A DNA stretch of 12,586 nucleotides. Origin: Pseudomonas sp. (GTDB taxonomy: Bacteria; Pseudomonadota; Gammaproteobacteria; Pseudomonadales; Pseudomonadaceae). Within the stretch, counting starts at the first letter, position 1; each line of letters begins with the position of its first letter. Positions 6,234-12,548 of the stretch are shown here, in pieces. The notes below the pieces were generated by a model. The model was not told where the DNA came from, did no database searches, and was given only the letters and a program-made list of their open reading frames with translations. A program made the translations under genes and the position numbers. The stretch lies in assembly GCA_007117785.1 (NCBI GenBank), contig SKFV01000173.1, positions 1 to 12,586 of the forward strand. Reading direction: 5' to 3'.

Positions 6234-6946
6234 GACTTCTCCTGAAAATCGTAGGGGCACTTCCAACCGTCTTCTACCTCACGACCACTGTATTGTCTGG
6301 CTTCAATGGCCTGACCGAAATCAGCCAGGTTGGGATTGATCGACCCTTGCAGATCCACATCCCGAGCGCGGGTCGCTGTCTGCATCTTCGCGTAGGGGCC
6401 ATCCTCGCGCAATTTTTCAAACTGGCGGTGTGAATTGAACACCAGCACCGGATGCGTAAAGCGACGGGCCAGTCGCGACGCATTGGCATGCAAACCGATC
6501 AGAAAGAACGGATGCCCCGCAACGCTCAGGCTGAACAGCGGGCTGTCGGCATCACTGCTGACATCATCGGCCGGCAAGTTGCCCGCCGCCACATCCAGCT
6601 CATGCAGCCGCCACAACTGCGCCCACATCAAGGATTCGAAGCGCCGCTCGTTGATATCCAGCGGCCCACTGAAAATGGCCACAAAGGAATGCGCAGAGCC
6701 CTCTTCCCAGTTAGTCGCATCCAGCATGGCCACAAACTGCGTCAACCTGGCCAGCAAAGGGGCATCATTGCCGGCATCGCCCAGGCTGCCGAAAGCCTGC
6801 GTCTCGATGGTACCCCGCGCCAGAGCCACCTTGGCACCGACACAGGGATAGTCACCGCCACCCAGAAAGGCCAGAAAGTGGTCGCACATATCTGCGCCCG
6901 GTTCAGGGCTGCGCACAGCAGTCCCTTTGACCTGAGTACCTGTCAT
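6230..6946 (-). CDS. YqcI/YcgG family protein (GntA-type heme N-oxygenase family)
   Basis: A 238-residue protein with the conserved elements of the YqcI/YcgG family: YPCVGAK (33-39), GHPFFLIGLHANASR (144-158), FTHPVLVFNSHRQFEKLR (163-180), YAKMQ..TRARDVDLQGSINPNL (185-207) and the near-C-terminal IEARQYSGR (214-222). Members include GntA, the heme-dependent N-hydroxylase of guanitoxin synthesis, and AglA, an arginine N-hydroxylase of argolaphos synthesis. An oxygen- and heme-dependent N-hydroxylation of a guanidino or amino compound is the leading guess. His145, His152, His165 and His173 are heme-ligand candidates; I cannot tell which. The ATG at 6946 was chosen because AGGAG (6957-6953) lies six bases upstream; a longer in-frame start at 6988 has no such site. 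It is the first gene of a coupled pair with DUF1989. No other recognisable gnt genes are present, so guanitoxin itself is not implied. Confidence 0.85.
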   Translation of the reverse strand: MTGTQVKGTAVRSPEPGADMCDHFLAFLGGGDYPCVGAKVALARGTIETQAFGSLGDAGNDAPLLARLTQFVAMLDATNWEEGSAHSFVAIFSGPLDINERRFESLMWAQLWRLHELDVAAGNLPADDVSSDADSPLFSLSVAGHPFFLIGLHANASRLARRFTHPVLVFNSHRQFEKLREDGPYAKMQTATRARDVDLQGSINPNLADFGQAIEARQYSGREVEDGWKCPYDFQEKS

Positions 6947-7085
6947 CCGCCTCTCCTTCCAGCGCAAGTCAGAAACTTCGGCAGTCAAAAGAAGAGCACC
7001 GTCACGGTTAACTTGCTAATGAAGAAAGGCTAACCGCCGCAGACAGCGGCGTATGTACGGTCAGGCACTTAGGCCGGTAAGCTGA
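6947..7085. other. Gap between nitroreductase and YqcI genes with a small hairpin
   Basis: This 139-base non-coding stretch separates the nitroreductase stop from the YqcI start. CGCCGC (7035-7040) and GCGGCG (7046-7051) form a 6-bp hairpin with a 5-base loop, and CGGTTA (7005-7010) is inverted as TAACCG (7031-7036) 20 bases further on. The T-run after the hairpin on the minus strand is displaced and short, so any termination would be weak. The gap could hold a promoter for the YqcI-DUF1989 pair, but I see no strong -35/-10 match. Confidence 0.35.
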
Positions 7086-7766
7086 TTACTGATCTGCAAA
7101 GCCCTTGAATTCGGCAAACTCCTCCACCGGAGCGCGGGCCGTGCGCAGGCTGTTCACCACGGCATCCGGATCAGCATGACCCAGGGCAATGCCGCAATAG
7201 ACCACCTCCTCGGCCGGCAGCTGGAAATGGGCGTGCAGAGTATCGCGCACCATGGCCCAGGCTTCCTGCATGCAGGTCGCCAGGCCCTGTTCCTCCGCCG
7301 CCAGGGCAAAGGACTGCATGAACATCCCCATATGCGCCCACTGACCATGCCCCATGGCGCGGTCAATCACCATAAAGACACCCACCGGCGCACCGAAGAA
7401 CTGGAAGTTGCGCTGCAACGCCTGCAAGCGCGCCGCCTTGTCTTCCCGGCTGATACCCATCAGCGCATACATGTCTTCACCCATCTGCGAACGGCGCGAG
7501 CGATAAGGCTCCTGCAGCCCCGCCGGATAAATCGGATAATCACCGGCCTCCCCCTGCGGATTGCGCTGCAAGGCCGCAGCCGCCTGCTGGATAACCGCAT
7601 CACGCGCAGCCCCACTGACCACGATGACTTTCCAGGGCTGCACATTACCGCCCGACGGCGACCAGCGCGCGATATCCAGCAGGTCCCTGACCCTTTGCTC
7701 AGCGACCGGCTTATCCAGAAACGCGCGCACGGAAATACGTTTTTTCAGCAGTTCGTTAACCGACAT
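7086..7766 (-). CDS. Nitroreductase family protein (FMN-dependent)
   Basis: A 226-residue nitroreductase-fold flavoprotein, normally a cytoplasmic homodimer that uses NAD(P)H to reduce nitro groups, quinones or other acceptors. The FMN phosphate and ring contacts are visible: RISVRAF (10-16) and SPSGGNVQPWKV (36-47), with YCGIALGHADP near the C-terminus as the last conserved block. A central MGMFMQSFALAAEEQGLATCMQ segment matches the dimer-helix region. Length is normal for the family. The ATG at 7766 has a GGAG six bases upstream. It is divergent from the flavin monooxygenase gene 80 bases away and lies upstream of the YqcI-DUF1989 pair on the same strand, which suggests, without proving, co-expression. 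The natural substrate cannot be read from the sequence. Confidence 0.92.
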   Translation of the reverse strand: MSVNELLKKRISVRAFLDKPVAEQRVRDLLDIARWSPSGGNVQPWKVIVVSGAARDAVIQQAAAALQRNPQGEAGDYPIYPAGLQEPYRSRRSQMGEDMYALMGISREDKAARLQALQRNFQFFGAPVGVFMVIDRAMGHGQWAHMGMFMQSFALAAEEQGLATCMQEAWAMVRDTLHAHFQLPAEEVVYCGIALGHADPDAVVNSLRTARAPVEEFAEFKGFADQ

Positions 7767-7846
7767 CTAATACTCCAAAGAAGGGTCAGGATGCCAACAG
7801 AATACATCGCATAGCGGTTAAGATGGTTACAACCAAGGAGACACGC
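7767..7846. promoter_or_regulatory. Divergent intergenic region, nitroreductase / flavin monooxygenase
   Basis: These 80 bases lie between two divergent starts and must hold, or lie very near, the promoters for both. Both ribosome sites are clear (GGAG for nitroreductase; AAGGAG at 7835-7840 for the monooxygenase). I find no convincing -35/-10 pair on either strand and only a tiny GGTT-AC-AACC dyad at 7825-7834. The short shared region makes coordinated control of the two genes possible. Confidence 0.4.
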
Positions 7847-9325
7847 ATGAATAACAACAATAATGCGGCCACGGCTGTGTACAGCGCCATCATCATCGGC
7901 AGCGGCTTTGGTGGTATCGGTATGGCTATCCAGTTGGACAAAGCCGGCATCAGCGATTTTTTGCTTGTCGATAAGGCGAACGATGTCGGCGGCACCTGGC
8001 GCGACAACCACTACCCCGGCTCAGGCTGCGACGTGCCCTCACACCTGTATTCGTATTCCTTTGAACTGAACACAGACTGGCCCCACAAATATGCGCGCCA
8101 GCCTGAGATTCATGCCTACCTGCAACACTGCGTCCGCAAATATCAGCTGCATGATCGCTTGCGGCTGGGCTGCGAAATAACCACCGCGCACTTTGACGCC
8201 GACAGTGGCTGCTGGCACCTGCGCAGTACCGCCGGCGAGACCCTGGTCTGCCGCGCGTTGATCACCGCCTGCGGTCAGCTCAACCGCCCGATACTACCGG
8301 ACATCCCCGGTCAGGCCGACTTTGCCGGCCCCGCCTTTCATTCTGCGCACTGGCAACATGACGTCGCGTTGAGTGGCCAGCGTGTTGCGGTGATTGGCAG
8401 CGGCGCCTCGGCGATTCAGTTCGTGCCGCACCTTGTGCCGCAGGCAAGCAGCCTGGCTCTGTTCCAGCGTAGTGCGCCCTATGTATTACCCAAGGACGAT
8501 CGCAGCTATCCGGCCGACCAGCGCCGCCGCTTCCATCGCATCGAGCTGTTGCATAAACTCGACCGCCTCTGGCAATACTGCAGCCACGAAATCCGCGCCC
8601 TTGCCTTTGTCTACTACCCCGCGCTGACCAGACCGACCAGCAAGCTTGCCATCCGGCATATGCACAAGCACATCACCGACCCGCAGAAACGCGCAGCGCT
8701 GACGCCCGACTACCCGATCGGTTGCAAGCGGGTTCTGATCAGCAACAACTACTATCCGGCACTGGCCAGTAACAACGTCAGCCTGGTCACCGAAGGCATC
8801 GACCGCATTGTGCCAGAGGGGATAAAAACCCGTGACGGTCACGTGCACCCAGCGGATGTGCTGATCTACGGCACCGGCTTTGCCGCAACCGACTTTCTCG
8901 CCCCCATCGAGATCACCGGCATCAATGGCAAACGTCTGAATCAGGAATGGCAGGCCGGTGCAGAAGCCTATAAAGGCATCAGTGTCAGCGGCTTTCCCAA
9001 CCTGTTCATGCTCTACGGCCCCAACACCAATCTAGGCCACAACTCGATTATCTATATGCTGGAAAGCCAGTTCCGTTACATCGTCTGCTGCCTGCGCGAA
9101 ATACAGCAACGCCCGCTGCGCTATATGGACGTCAAACCCGAAGCGCAATCCGTCTACAACCAACGCATTCAACACCGCGCCCAAGGCAGCGTCTGGGCCC
9201 AGGGTTGCAGCAGCTGGTATCTGACCGCCGACGGCAAACAAACCGTCAACTGGCCCGGCTTTACCTTCGTCTACCGCTTTCAGACGCGCAAACCAAAGCT
9301 GGCCGACTATGACTGTGTGCCTTGA
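7847..9325 (+). CDS. Flavin-containing monooxygenase, Baeyer-Villiger type
   Basis: A 492-residue two-dinucleotide-domain flavoprotein. Landmarks in order are the FAD loop GSGFGG (18-23), VDKANDVGGTWRDNHYPG.GCDVPSHLYSYSF (41-72), the type I Baeyer-Villiger fingerprint FxGxxxHxxxW at 159-169, the NADPH loop GSGASA (184-189), IGCKR (291-295) and YGTGFAATDF (341-350). The fingerprint is followed by Gln170 where Pro or Asp is usual. Such enzymes insert oxygen next to a carbonyl of a ketone using NADPH and O2; some relatives (AlmA-like) act on long alkanes, so the substrate stays open. The ATG at 7847 is preferred over 7823 because AAGGAG (7835-7840) sits six bases before it; a five-asparagine run follows the initiator Met. 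No signal peptide is present. It has no esterase partner downstream; the next gene is over 500 bases away. Confidence 0.9.
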   Translation: MNNNNNAATAVYSAIIIGSGFGGIGMAIQLDKAGISDFLLVDKANDVGGTWRDNHYPGSGCDVPSHLYSYSFELNTDWPHKYARQPEIHAYLQHCVRKYQLHDRLRLGCEITTAHFDADSGCWHLRSTAGETLVCRALITACGQLNRPILPDIPGQADFAGPAFHSAHWQHDVALSGQRVAVIGSGASAIQFVPHLVPQASSLALFQRSAPYVLPKDDRSYPADQRRRFHRIELLHKLDRLWQYCSHEIRALAFVYYPALTRPTSKLAIRHMHKHITDPQKRAALTPDYPIGCKRVLISNNYYPALASNNVSLVTEGIDRIVPEGIKTRDGHVHPADVLIYGTGFAATDFLAPIEITGINGKRLNQEWQAGAEAYKGISVSGFPNLFMLYGPNTNLGHNSIIYMLESQFRYIVCCLREIQQRPLRYMDVKPEAQSVYNQRIQHRAQGSVWAQGCSSWYLTADGKQTVNWPGFTFVYRFQTRKPKLADYDCVP

Positions 9326-9700
9326 CCAGCCTGGCCACTCCCCCCTGGCCGCGTGCACCAATGGTTGTGTCATGAAGCTCCTCTGAGCTGCACAAATAGC
9401 TACATGAGGAAGAGTGATTTCCGGCACACTAGTGGATGCAGTCATAGCTCGGGGCCAAGCACATGGTGACCGGCTACGATGACCTGCTCTTTCTGCTGGA
9501 GGTGATCTTCTTCCTCTATCGCATGCAACACATCGCTATCTATGTAAGCCTGTTTGCTAAGGCGCTAGATAACCGGGGCGTATACCAGCGCTAGCCATGA
9601 TCCTGATTATGATGAGCTTCTGGCGAAAGACTGACGGTTTCATCTGTAAAGCTGTCTCTGCTTCATGCTACCACCAAGCCCTTTATTCATAAGCCACCAC
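9326..9700. other. Stretch without a convincing gene after the monooxygenase
   Basis: I see no family-level coding signal here. Weak dyads follow the monooxygenase stop (GGCCA/TGGCC at 9333-9350; AGCTC/GAGCT at 9376-9389), none with a T-run, so no clear terminator. The best ORF is a 43-codon frame at 9463-9594 on the plus strand, rich in Leu, Phe and Ile at its start (DDLLFLLEVIFFLYRM), but it has only a poor ribosome site and I cannot match it to a family. It may be a decayed gene fragment left at the edge of the inserted HipA/HTH module. Confidence 0.4.
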
Positions 9701-9716
9701 TGCAAGCACAGCAAAC

Positions 9717-9828
9717 AATCAGCATCAGCATTATAATACCGACTTGACCTGATATTTGGCTAATTACAGGATTTATATTGCTGATTAATCCGCCATGATC
9801 TATGTTAATCAGCATGTTAATGCTGATT
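9717..9828 (+). promoter_or_regulatory. Promoter and operator region of the hipA-hipB pair
   Basis: An AT-rich region before hipA. A consensus -10 hexamer TATAAT lies at 9732-9737 (inside the symmetric ATTATAAT), without a good -35; a TTGACC at 9744-9749 lacks a well-spaced -10. The half-site AATCAGCAT occurs at 9717-9725, just upstream of the TATAAT, and again at 9807-9815. There it forms a perfect dyad with ATGCTGATT (9820-9828) around 4 bases. A partial GCTGATT copy is at 9780-9786. This layout fits autorepression by the HTH protein through several sites. HipB of E. coli also binds repeated palindromes, though of different sequence. Confidence 0.55.
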
Positions 9829-9840
9829 GAGCCTGCCGCA

Positions 9841-11157
9841 ATGTACCAAGCGCTAACACTGCAAACCTATGTAAACGGCCAATGGCACGACGCTTTGGAA
9901 CTGAGCATCGCTGATACGCAGGCTGTTGCGGGTTCGCGCATCACGTCGTCATACAAAGCCGCTTACCTGCATGACTTCTATGCAGAGATAGAAAGCCCAT
10001 TCGAGCAGGCGGTCAGTGTCAACTTACCTGTCAACTGGAGCCCTGTTGATACCAAGGGCTTCCCCGCCTTTGTTCTTGACATCATTCCAGCGGGGTATGC
10101 CAGGAAGTCGCTGTTCAAGCGATTCAATGATGAAAAGCCGCCTGAGATGGATACTGATCTGTTTTTATTGGGTCGATGCACACCATCACCTATCGGCAAT
10201 CTACGTGTGAAAGAGTCCGTTGAAGCGCTTCAAGACACAGGGGTTGAAGCCTTTGCTCGCCAGAGCGTTGTTGAGCGTACCAATGATTTTCTTGAGTACG
10301 CCTACGAGGCTGGCGCTGCGATGGGCGGCGCGACGGGCGCTCAGGGTGAGGCACCCAAACTGTTGCTGGCCGAGGGGCGTGACGGGGCGTTTTACGCCGA
10401 TGCAATGCTGGATGACTACCAAGCGCAATCACATTGGCTGGTCAAGTTTGCCCGCAACAAGGTAACCGAAAACGACAAGGACATCCTTCGCGCTGAATAC
10501 CATTACTACCAAGCGTTGACCCGCCTGGGCTTGAATACCATTTCCACCAAGGGTTTGAGGCTGGAAGAAGCCGACAAGCCCAGTCTCTGGATGCCTCGCT
10601 TTGACCGCATCGTGGATGGCGAGAGCATCGAGCGTATTCCCGTTGAATCGGTTTACTCCTTGCTGGGTAACACAGAGCCTGGCTCCAGGCTCAAGCATGA
10701 GGTGGTGTTGTCGAAGCTGATTGAATTATGGTGCTTGAGCGGCCAAGCCGATGAGGTTCCAGAGCTGATCTGTGAATATATAAGGCGAGACCTGCTTAAC
10801 CGCATCCTTGGCAACAGTGACAATCACGGCCGCAACACCTCCATCTTCCGGCACAGGGGAAGGTTTGATCTGGCCCCGATCTATGACCTGGCGCCAATGG
10901 TTCTGGATGCAGAAGGCGTAACCCGGGCAACCAAATGGGGCGCTGAAAAGAAAGGCAGCCCACAATGGCGCGAGATCTGTGCCTGCTTCCCGGAATGGTA
11001 TGCCCCGGATGAGTTGTATGACCGTATCCGAGATGCCGCCAATGTGTTCAGGGCACTACCGGATTTGCTCGTGGATATGCCCCTGGATGTTCGTCAATCA
11101 ACAGCTATTCCAGTCAATAAACTGGATGCGCACTTAGCGTTATGGGAGTTGCTATGA
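9841..11157 (+). CDS. hipA: HipA-family serine/threonine kinase (type II toxin)
   Basis: A 438-residue HipA-like kinase. The N-terminal subdomain is followed by a Gly-rich loop GGATGAQGEAPK (162-173), the nucleotide-binding Lys in HWLVKFAR (198-205), MPRFDR (251-256), the catalytic loop GNSDNHGRN with Asp327 and Asn332 (324-332), and the metal-binding Asp349 in IYDLAP (347-352). E. coli HipA phosphorylates glutamyl-tRNA synthetase and halts growth; this protein's target is unknown. The residue aligned with the autophosphorylated Ser150 of E. coli HipA is Gly here. The start at 9841 is inferred: ATGs at 9802, 9814 and 9820 lie within or before the operator dyad, and the family fold begins right after Met at 9841. 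It has only a weak GAG as ribosome site, consistent with low toxin translation. It precedes, rather than follows, its HTH partner. GC content is lower than in the surrounding genes, hinting at transfer. Confidence 0.87.
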   Translation: MYQALTLQTYVNGQWHDALELSIADTQAVAGSRITSSYKAAYLHDFYAEIESPFEQAVSVNLPVNWSPVDTKGFPAFVLDIIPAGYARKSLFKRFNDEKPPEMDTDLFLLGRCTPSPIGNLRVKESVEALQDTGVEAFARQSVVERTNDFLEYAYEAGAAMGGATGAQGEAPKLLLAEGRDGAFYADAMLDDYQAQSHWLVKFARNKVTENDKDILRAEYHYYQALTRLGLNTISTKGLRLEEADKPSLWMPRFDRIVDGESIERIPVESVYSLLGNTEPGSRLKHEVVLSKLIELWCLSGQADEVPELICEYIRRDLLNRILGNSDNHGRNTSIFRHRGRFDLAPIYDLAPMVLDAEGVTRATKWGAEKKGSPQWREICACFPEWYAPDELYDRIRDAANVFRALPDLLVDMPLDVRQSTAIPVNKLDAHLALWELL

Positions 11158-11546
11158 ACACCATGACCGGAGAACAGCGCAAGCAACTGATCCAAGAGAT
11201 CATTCAGCTGCACACGGAGGGTGAGTTAAGCCTCGGCATGGCGATTCGCAGACTTCGTCTGGAGATTACTGGTTTTGATCAGGAAACCTTTGCTCAAATG
11301 TGTGCTATGTCCACCAGAGCGCTGTATCAGCTGGAAACCGACAAAGGTAATCCGACACTCAATACCGTCGATTCGATATTGCGCAAATTTGGCTTGCGCA
11401 TGGGACTAATGCCGGCACTGCCTGCCAGCAAAAAGCGTGTTGTAGCAGCTAAAAGAAGTCGCGTAGCTGCCACAGGCAATAATGAAGGCGCAGCGGGCAA
11501 GGGGACCAAAATCATCTCAAGGGGAGCGAAGCCCAGGAGACAATAA
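11154..11546 (+). CDS. hipB: XRE-family HTH protein, HipB-like antitoxin
   Basis: A 130-residue protein with an HTH domain of XRE type at about residues 44-82 (ETFAQMCAMSTRALYQLETD, then GNPTLNTVDSILRKFGLRMG), expected to bind the operator upstream and neutralise the HipA-like kinase. An N-terminal helical segment (5-40) precedes the HTH. From about residue 92 the protein ends in a basic, low-complexity tail (12 Lys/Arg in 39 residues) ending PRRQ, which is longer than the short C-terminal extension of E. coli HipB. The start at 11154 overlaps the hipA stop as ATGA and has GGGAG (11144-11148) five bases upstream, a stronger ribosome site than hipA's. That arrangement would give more antitoxin than toxin in spite of the reversed gene order. 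The pairing is inferred from the overlap and the families. Confidence 0.83.
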   Translation: MNTMTGEQRKQLIQEIIQLHTEGELSLGMAIRRLRLEITGFDQETFAQMCAMSTRALYQLETDKGNPTLNTVDSILRKFGLRMGLMPALPASKKRVVAAKRSRVAATGNNEGAAGKGTKIISRGAKPRRQ

Positions 11547-11642
11547 ATCGGCCACCTTTTGGCCAAGACATCAAGGCCAACCATCAACCCAGCCAGATCA
11601 CCAGCAACCCGGCGTTCAGCTTTGCTACGCCATAGCCTGCAA

Positions 11643-11670
11643 TTGTCATCTCAAGACCATCCGGTATCAT
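11643..11670 (+). promoter_or_regulatory. Sigma-70 promoter for the SLT lipoprotein gene
   Basis: TTGTCA (11643-11648) and TATCAT (11665-11670) are separated by 16 bases, each one base off consensus. Transcription would start about 15 bases before the ATG at 11692, leaving just enough leader for the AGGA at 11681-11684. It sits in the 145-base gap after hipB, so the lipoprotein pair is probably its own transcription unit. Confidence 0.55.
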
Positions 11671-11691
11671 GGGCGAAACAAGGAATTCGCC

Positions 11692-12333
11692 ATGCCACGC
11701 ATTTCAGTACCCACCCTCACGCTGCCCGGAGCAGGCAAACTCGTCGTCATCGCCACCCTGCTCGGCTTGTTGGCCGGTTGTGCCAGCAAGGCCATGCCCA
11801 CCCGCCAGGAAAATATCTGCCACATCTTTGAAGACAAGCGCGGCTGGCACTACCACGCCCTGCAGATGGAAAAGACCTGGGGCGTTCCTGTGCATGTGCC
11901 CATGGCCATGATGTATCAGGAATCCAGCTTCCGGCATAACGCCCGCCCGCCACGGCGCTACATCCTCGGCTTTATCCCCGCCGGGCGACCCAGCAATGCC
12001 CGCGGCTATTCACAAGCCCTTACCGCTACCTGGAATGACTATCAGGAAGAAACCGGCAACCGCCGCGCCAGCCGCACCAACTTTGCCGACTCGATCGACT
12101 TCATGGGTTGGTATATCAACAAAACCCACAGCATCAACCGCGTATCCAAATGGGATGCGCGGCACCAGTACCTGAACTACCACGAAGGCTGGGGTGGCTA
12201 TCGCCGCGGCACCCACCGCGACAAAGCCTGGCTGCTGGCCGTCGCCGGACGGGTGGACCAACGCGCCAACACCTATTATCAGCAGTACCAGGCCTGCAAA
12301 GGCTCACTCAGCAGAGGAAGGCTTTTCCGGTGA
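11692..12333 (+). CDS. Lipoprotein with lytic-transglycosylase (SLT) fold
   Basis: A 213-residue exported lipoprotein. Residues 1-30 form a signal peptide with a hydrophobic core (LVVIATLLGLL) and lipobox LAGC, making Cys30 the lipidated residue; Ala31 at position +2 favours the outer membrane. The mature part has the SLT-type pattern VPMAMMYQESSFRHNARPP (69-87), with Glu77 as the likely catalytic acid, then ARGYSQALTATW (103-114) and a late LNYHEGWGGYRRG segment (161-173). It probably cleaves peptidoglycan glycan strands, or binds them if inactive. Met at 11692 is chosen because AGGA (11681-11684) sits seven bases upstream and the signal peptide begins there; the frame is open further up without a signal. 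It overlaps the next gene by GTGA. I do not recognise it as one of the named Mlt enzymes. Confidence 0.85.
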   Translation: MPRISVPTLTLPGAGKLVVIATLLGLLAGCASKAMPTRQENICHIFEDKRGWHYHALQMEKTWGVPVHVPMAMMYQESSFRHNARPPRRYILGFIPAGRPSNARGYSQALTATWNDYQEETGNRRASRTNFADSIDFMGWYINKTHSINRVSKWDARHQYLNYHEGWGGYRRGTHRDKAWLLAVAGRVDQRANTYYQQYQACKGSLSRGRLFR

Positions 12334-12548
12334 CTGATAGCCCCAACAACCCCAAAGCATGCCCACTCTGCGGCGGCGACAACAACTGCGCCATGACCAG
12401 ACCCGGCCAGACCGTCGCCGATTGCTGGTGCCTGACCACCAGCATCAGCCCGGATGCGTTGGACCGGATACCGCAGGATCAGATCAACAAAACCTGTATT
12501 TGCCAGACCTGTGCGACGGGAAATGAGAGCAACGCCGACAAAGCCTGA
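12330..12548 (+). CDS. Cysteine-rich CWC family protein
   Basis: A 72-residue protein with the family hallmark Cys-Trp-Cys (32-34) in VADCWCLTTSISPDALDRIP, preceded by a CPLC knuckle (11-14) and Cys20. A second cluster near the end (Cys56, Cys58, Cys61) makes eight cysteines in all, so it probably binds zinc or another metal. Function of the family is unknown. The start is GTG at 12330, overlapping the lipoprotein stop by GTGA, with AGGAAGG (12315-12321) eight bases upstream. A longer in-frame ATG start at 12108 would lie deep inside the lipoprotein gene and give non-family sequence. The overlap implies co-transcription and translational coupling with the lipoprotein gene. Confidence 0.85.
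   Translation: MTDSPNNPKACPLCGGDNNCAMTRPGQTVADCWCLTTSISPDALDRIPQDQINKTCICQTCATGNESNADKA

Noticed and set aside
6230..6946. A complete guanitoxin cluster
   Set aside because: Only a GntA-family protein is present; no other gnt-type gene (PLP enzymes, methyltransferase plus kinase set) is recognisable beside it.
9032..9445. 137-codon minus-strand ORF across the end of the flavin monooxygenase
   Set aside because: Mostly antisense to the conserved C-terminal part of the monooxygenase; no motif seen.
11550..11564. GGCCA/TGGCC hairpin just after hipB as a terminator
   Set aside because: Only a 5-bp stem and no T-run follows on the plus strand.
9326..11691. HipA/HTH module as a mobile element with flanking repeats
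   Set aside because: I could not find matching direct repeats, terminal inverted repeats, a tRNA or an integrase/transposase; only lower GC and the empty upstream gap hint at transfer.
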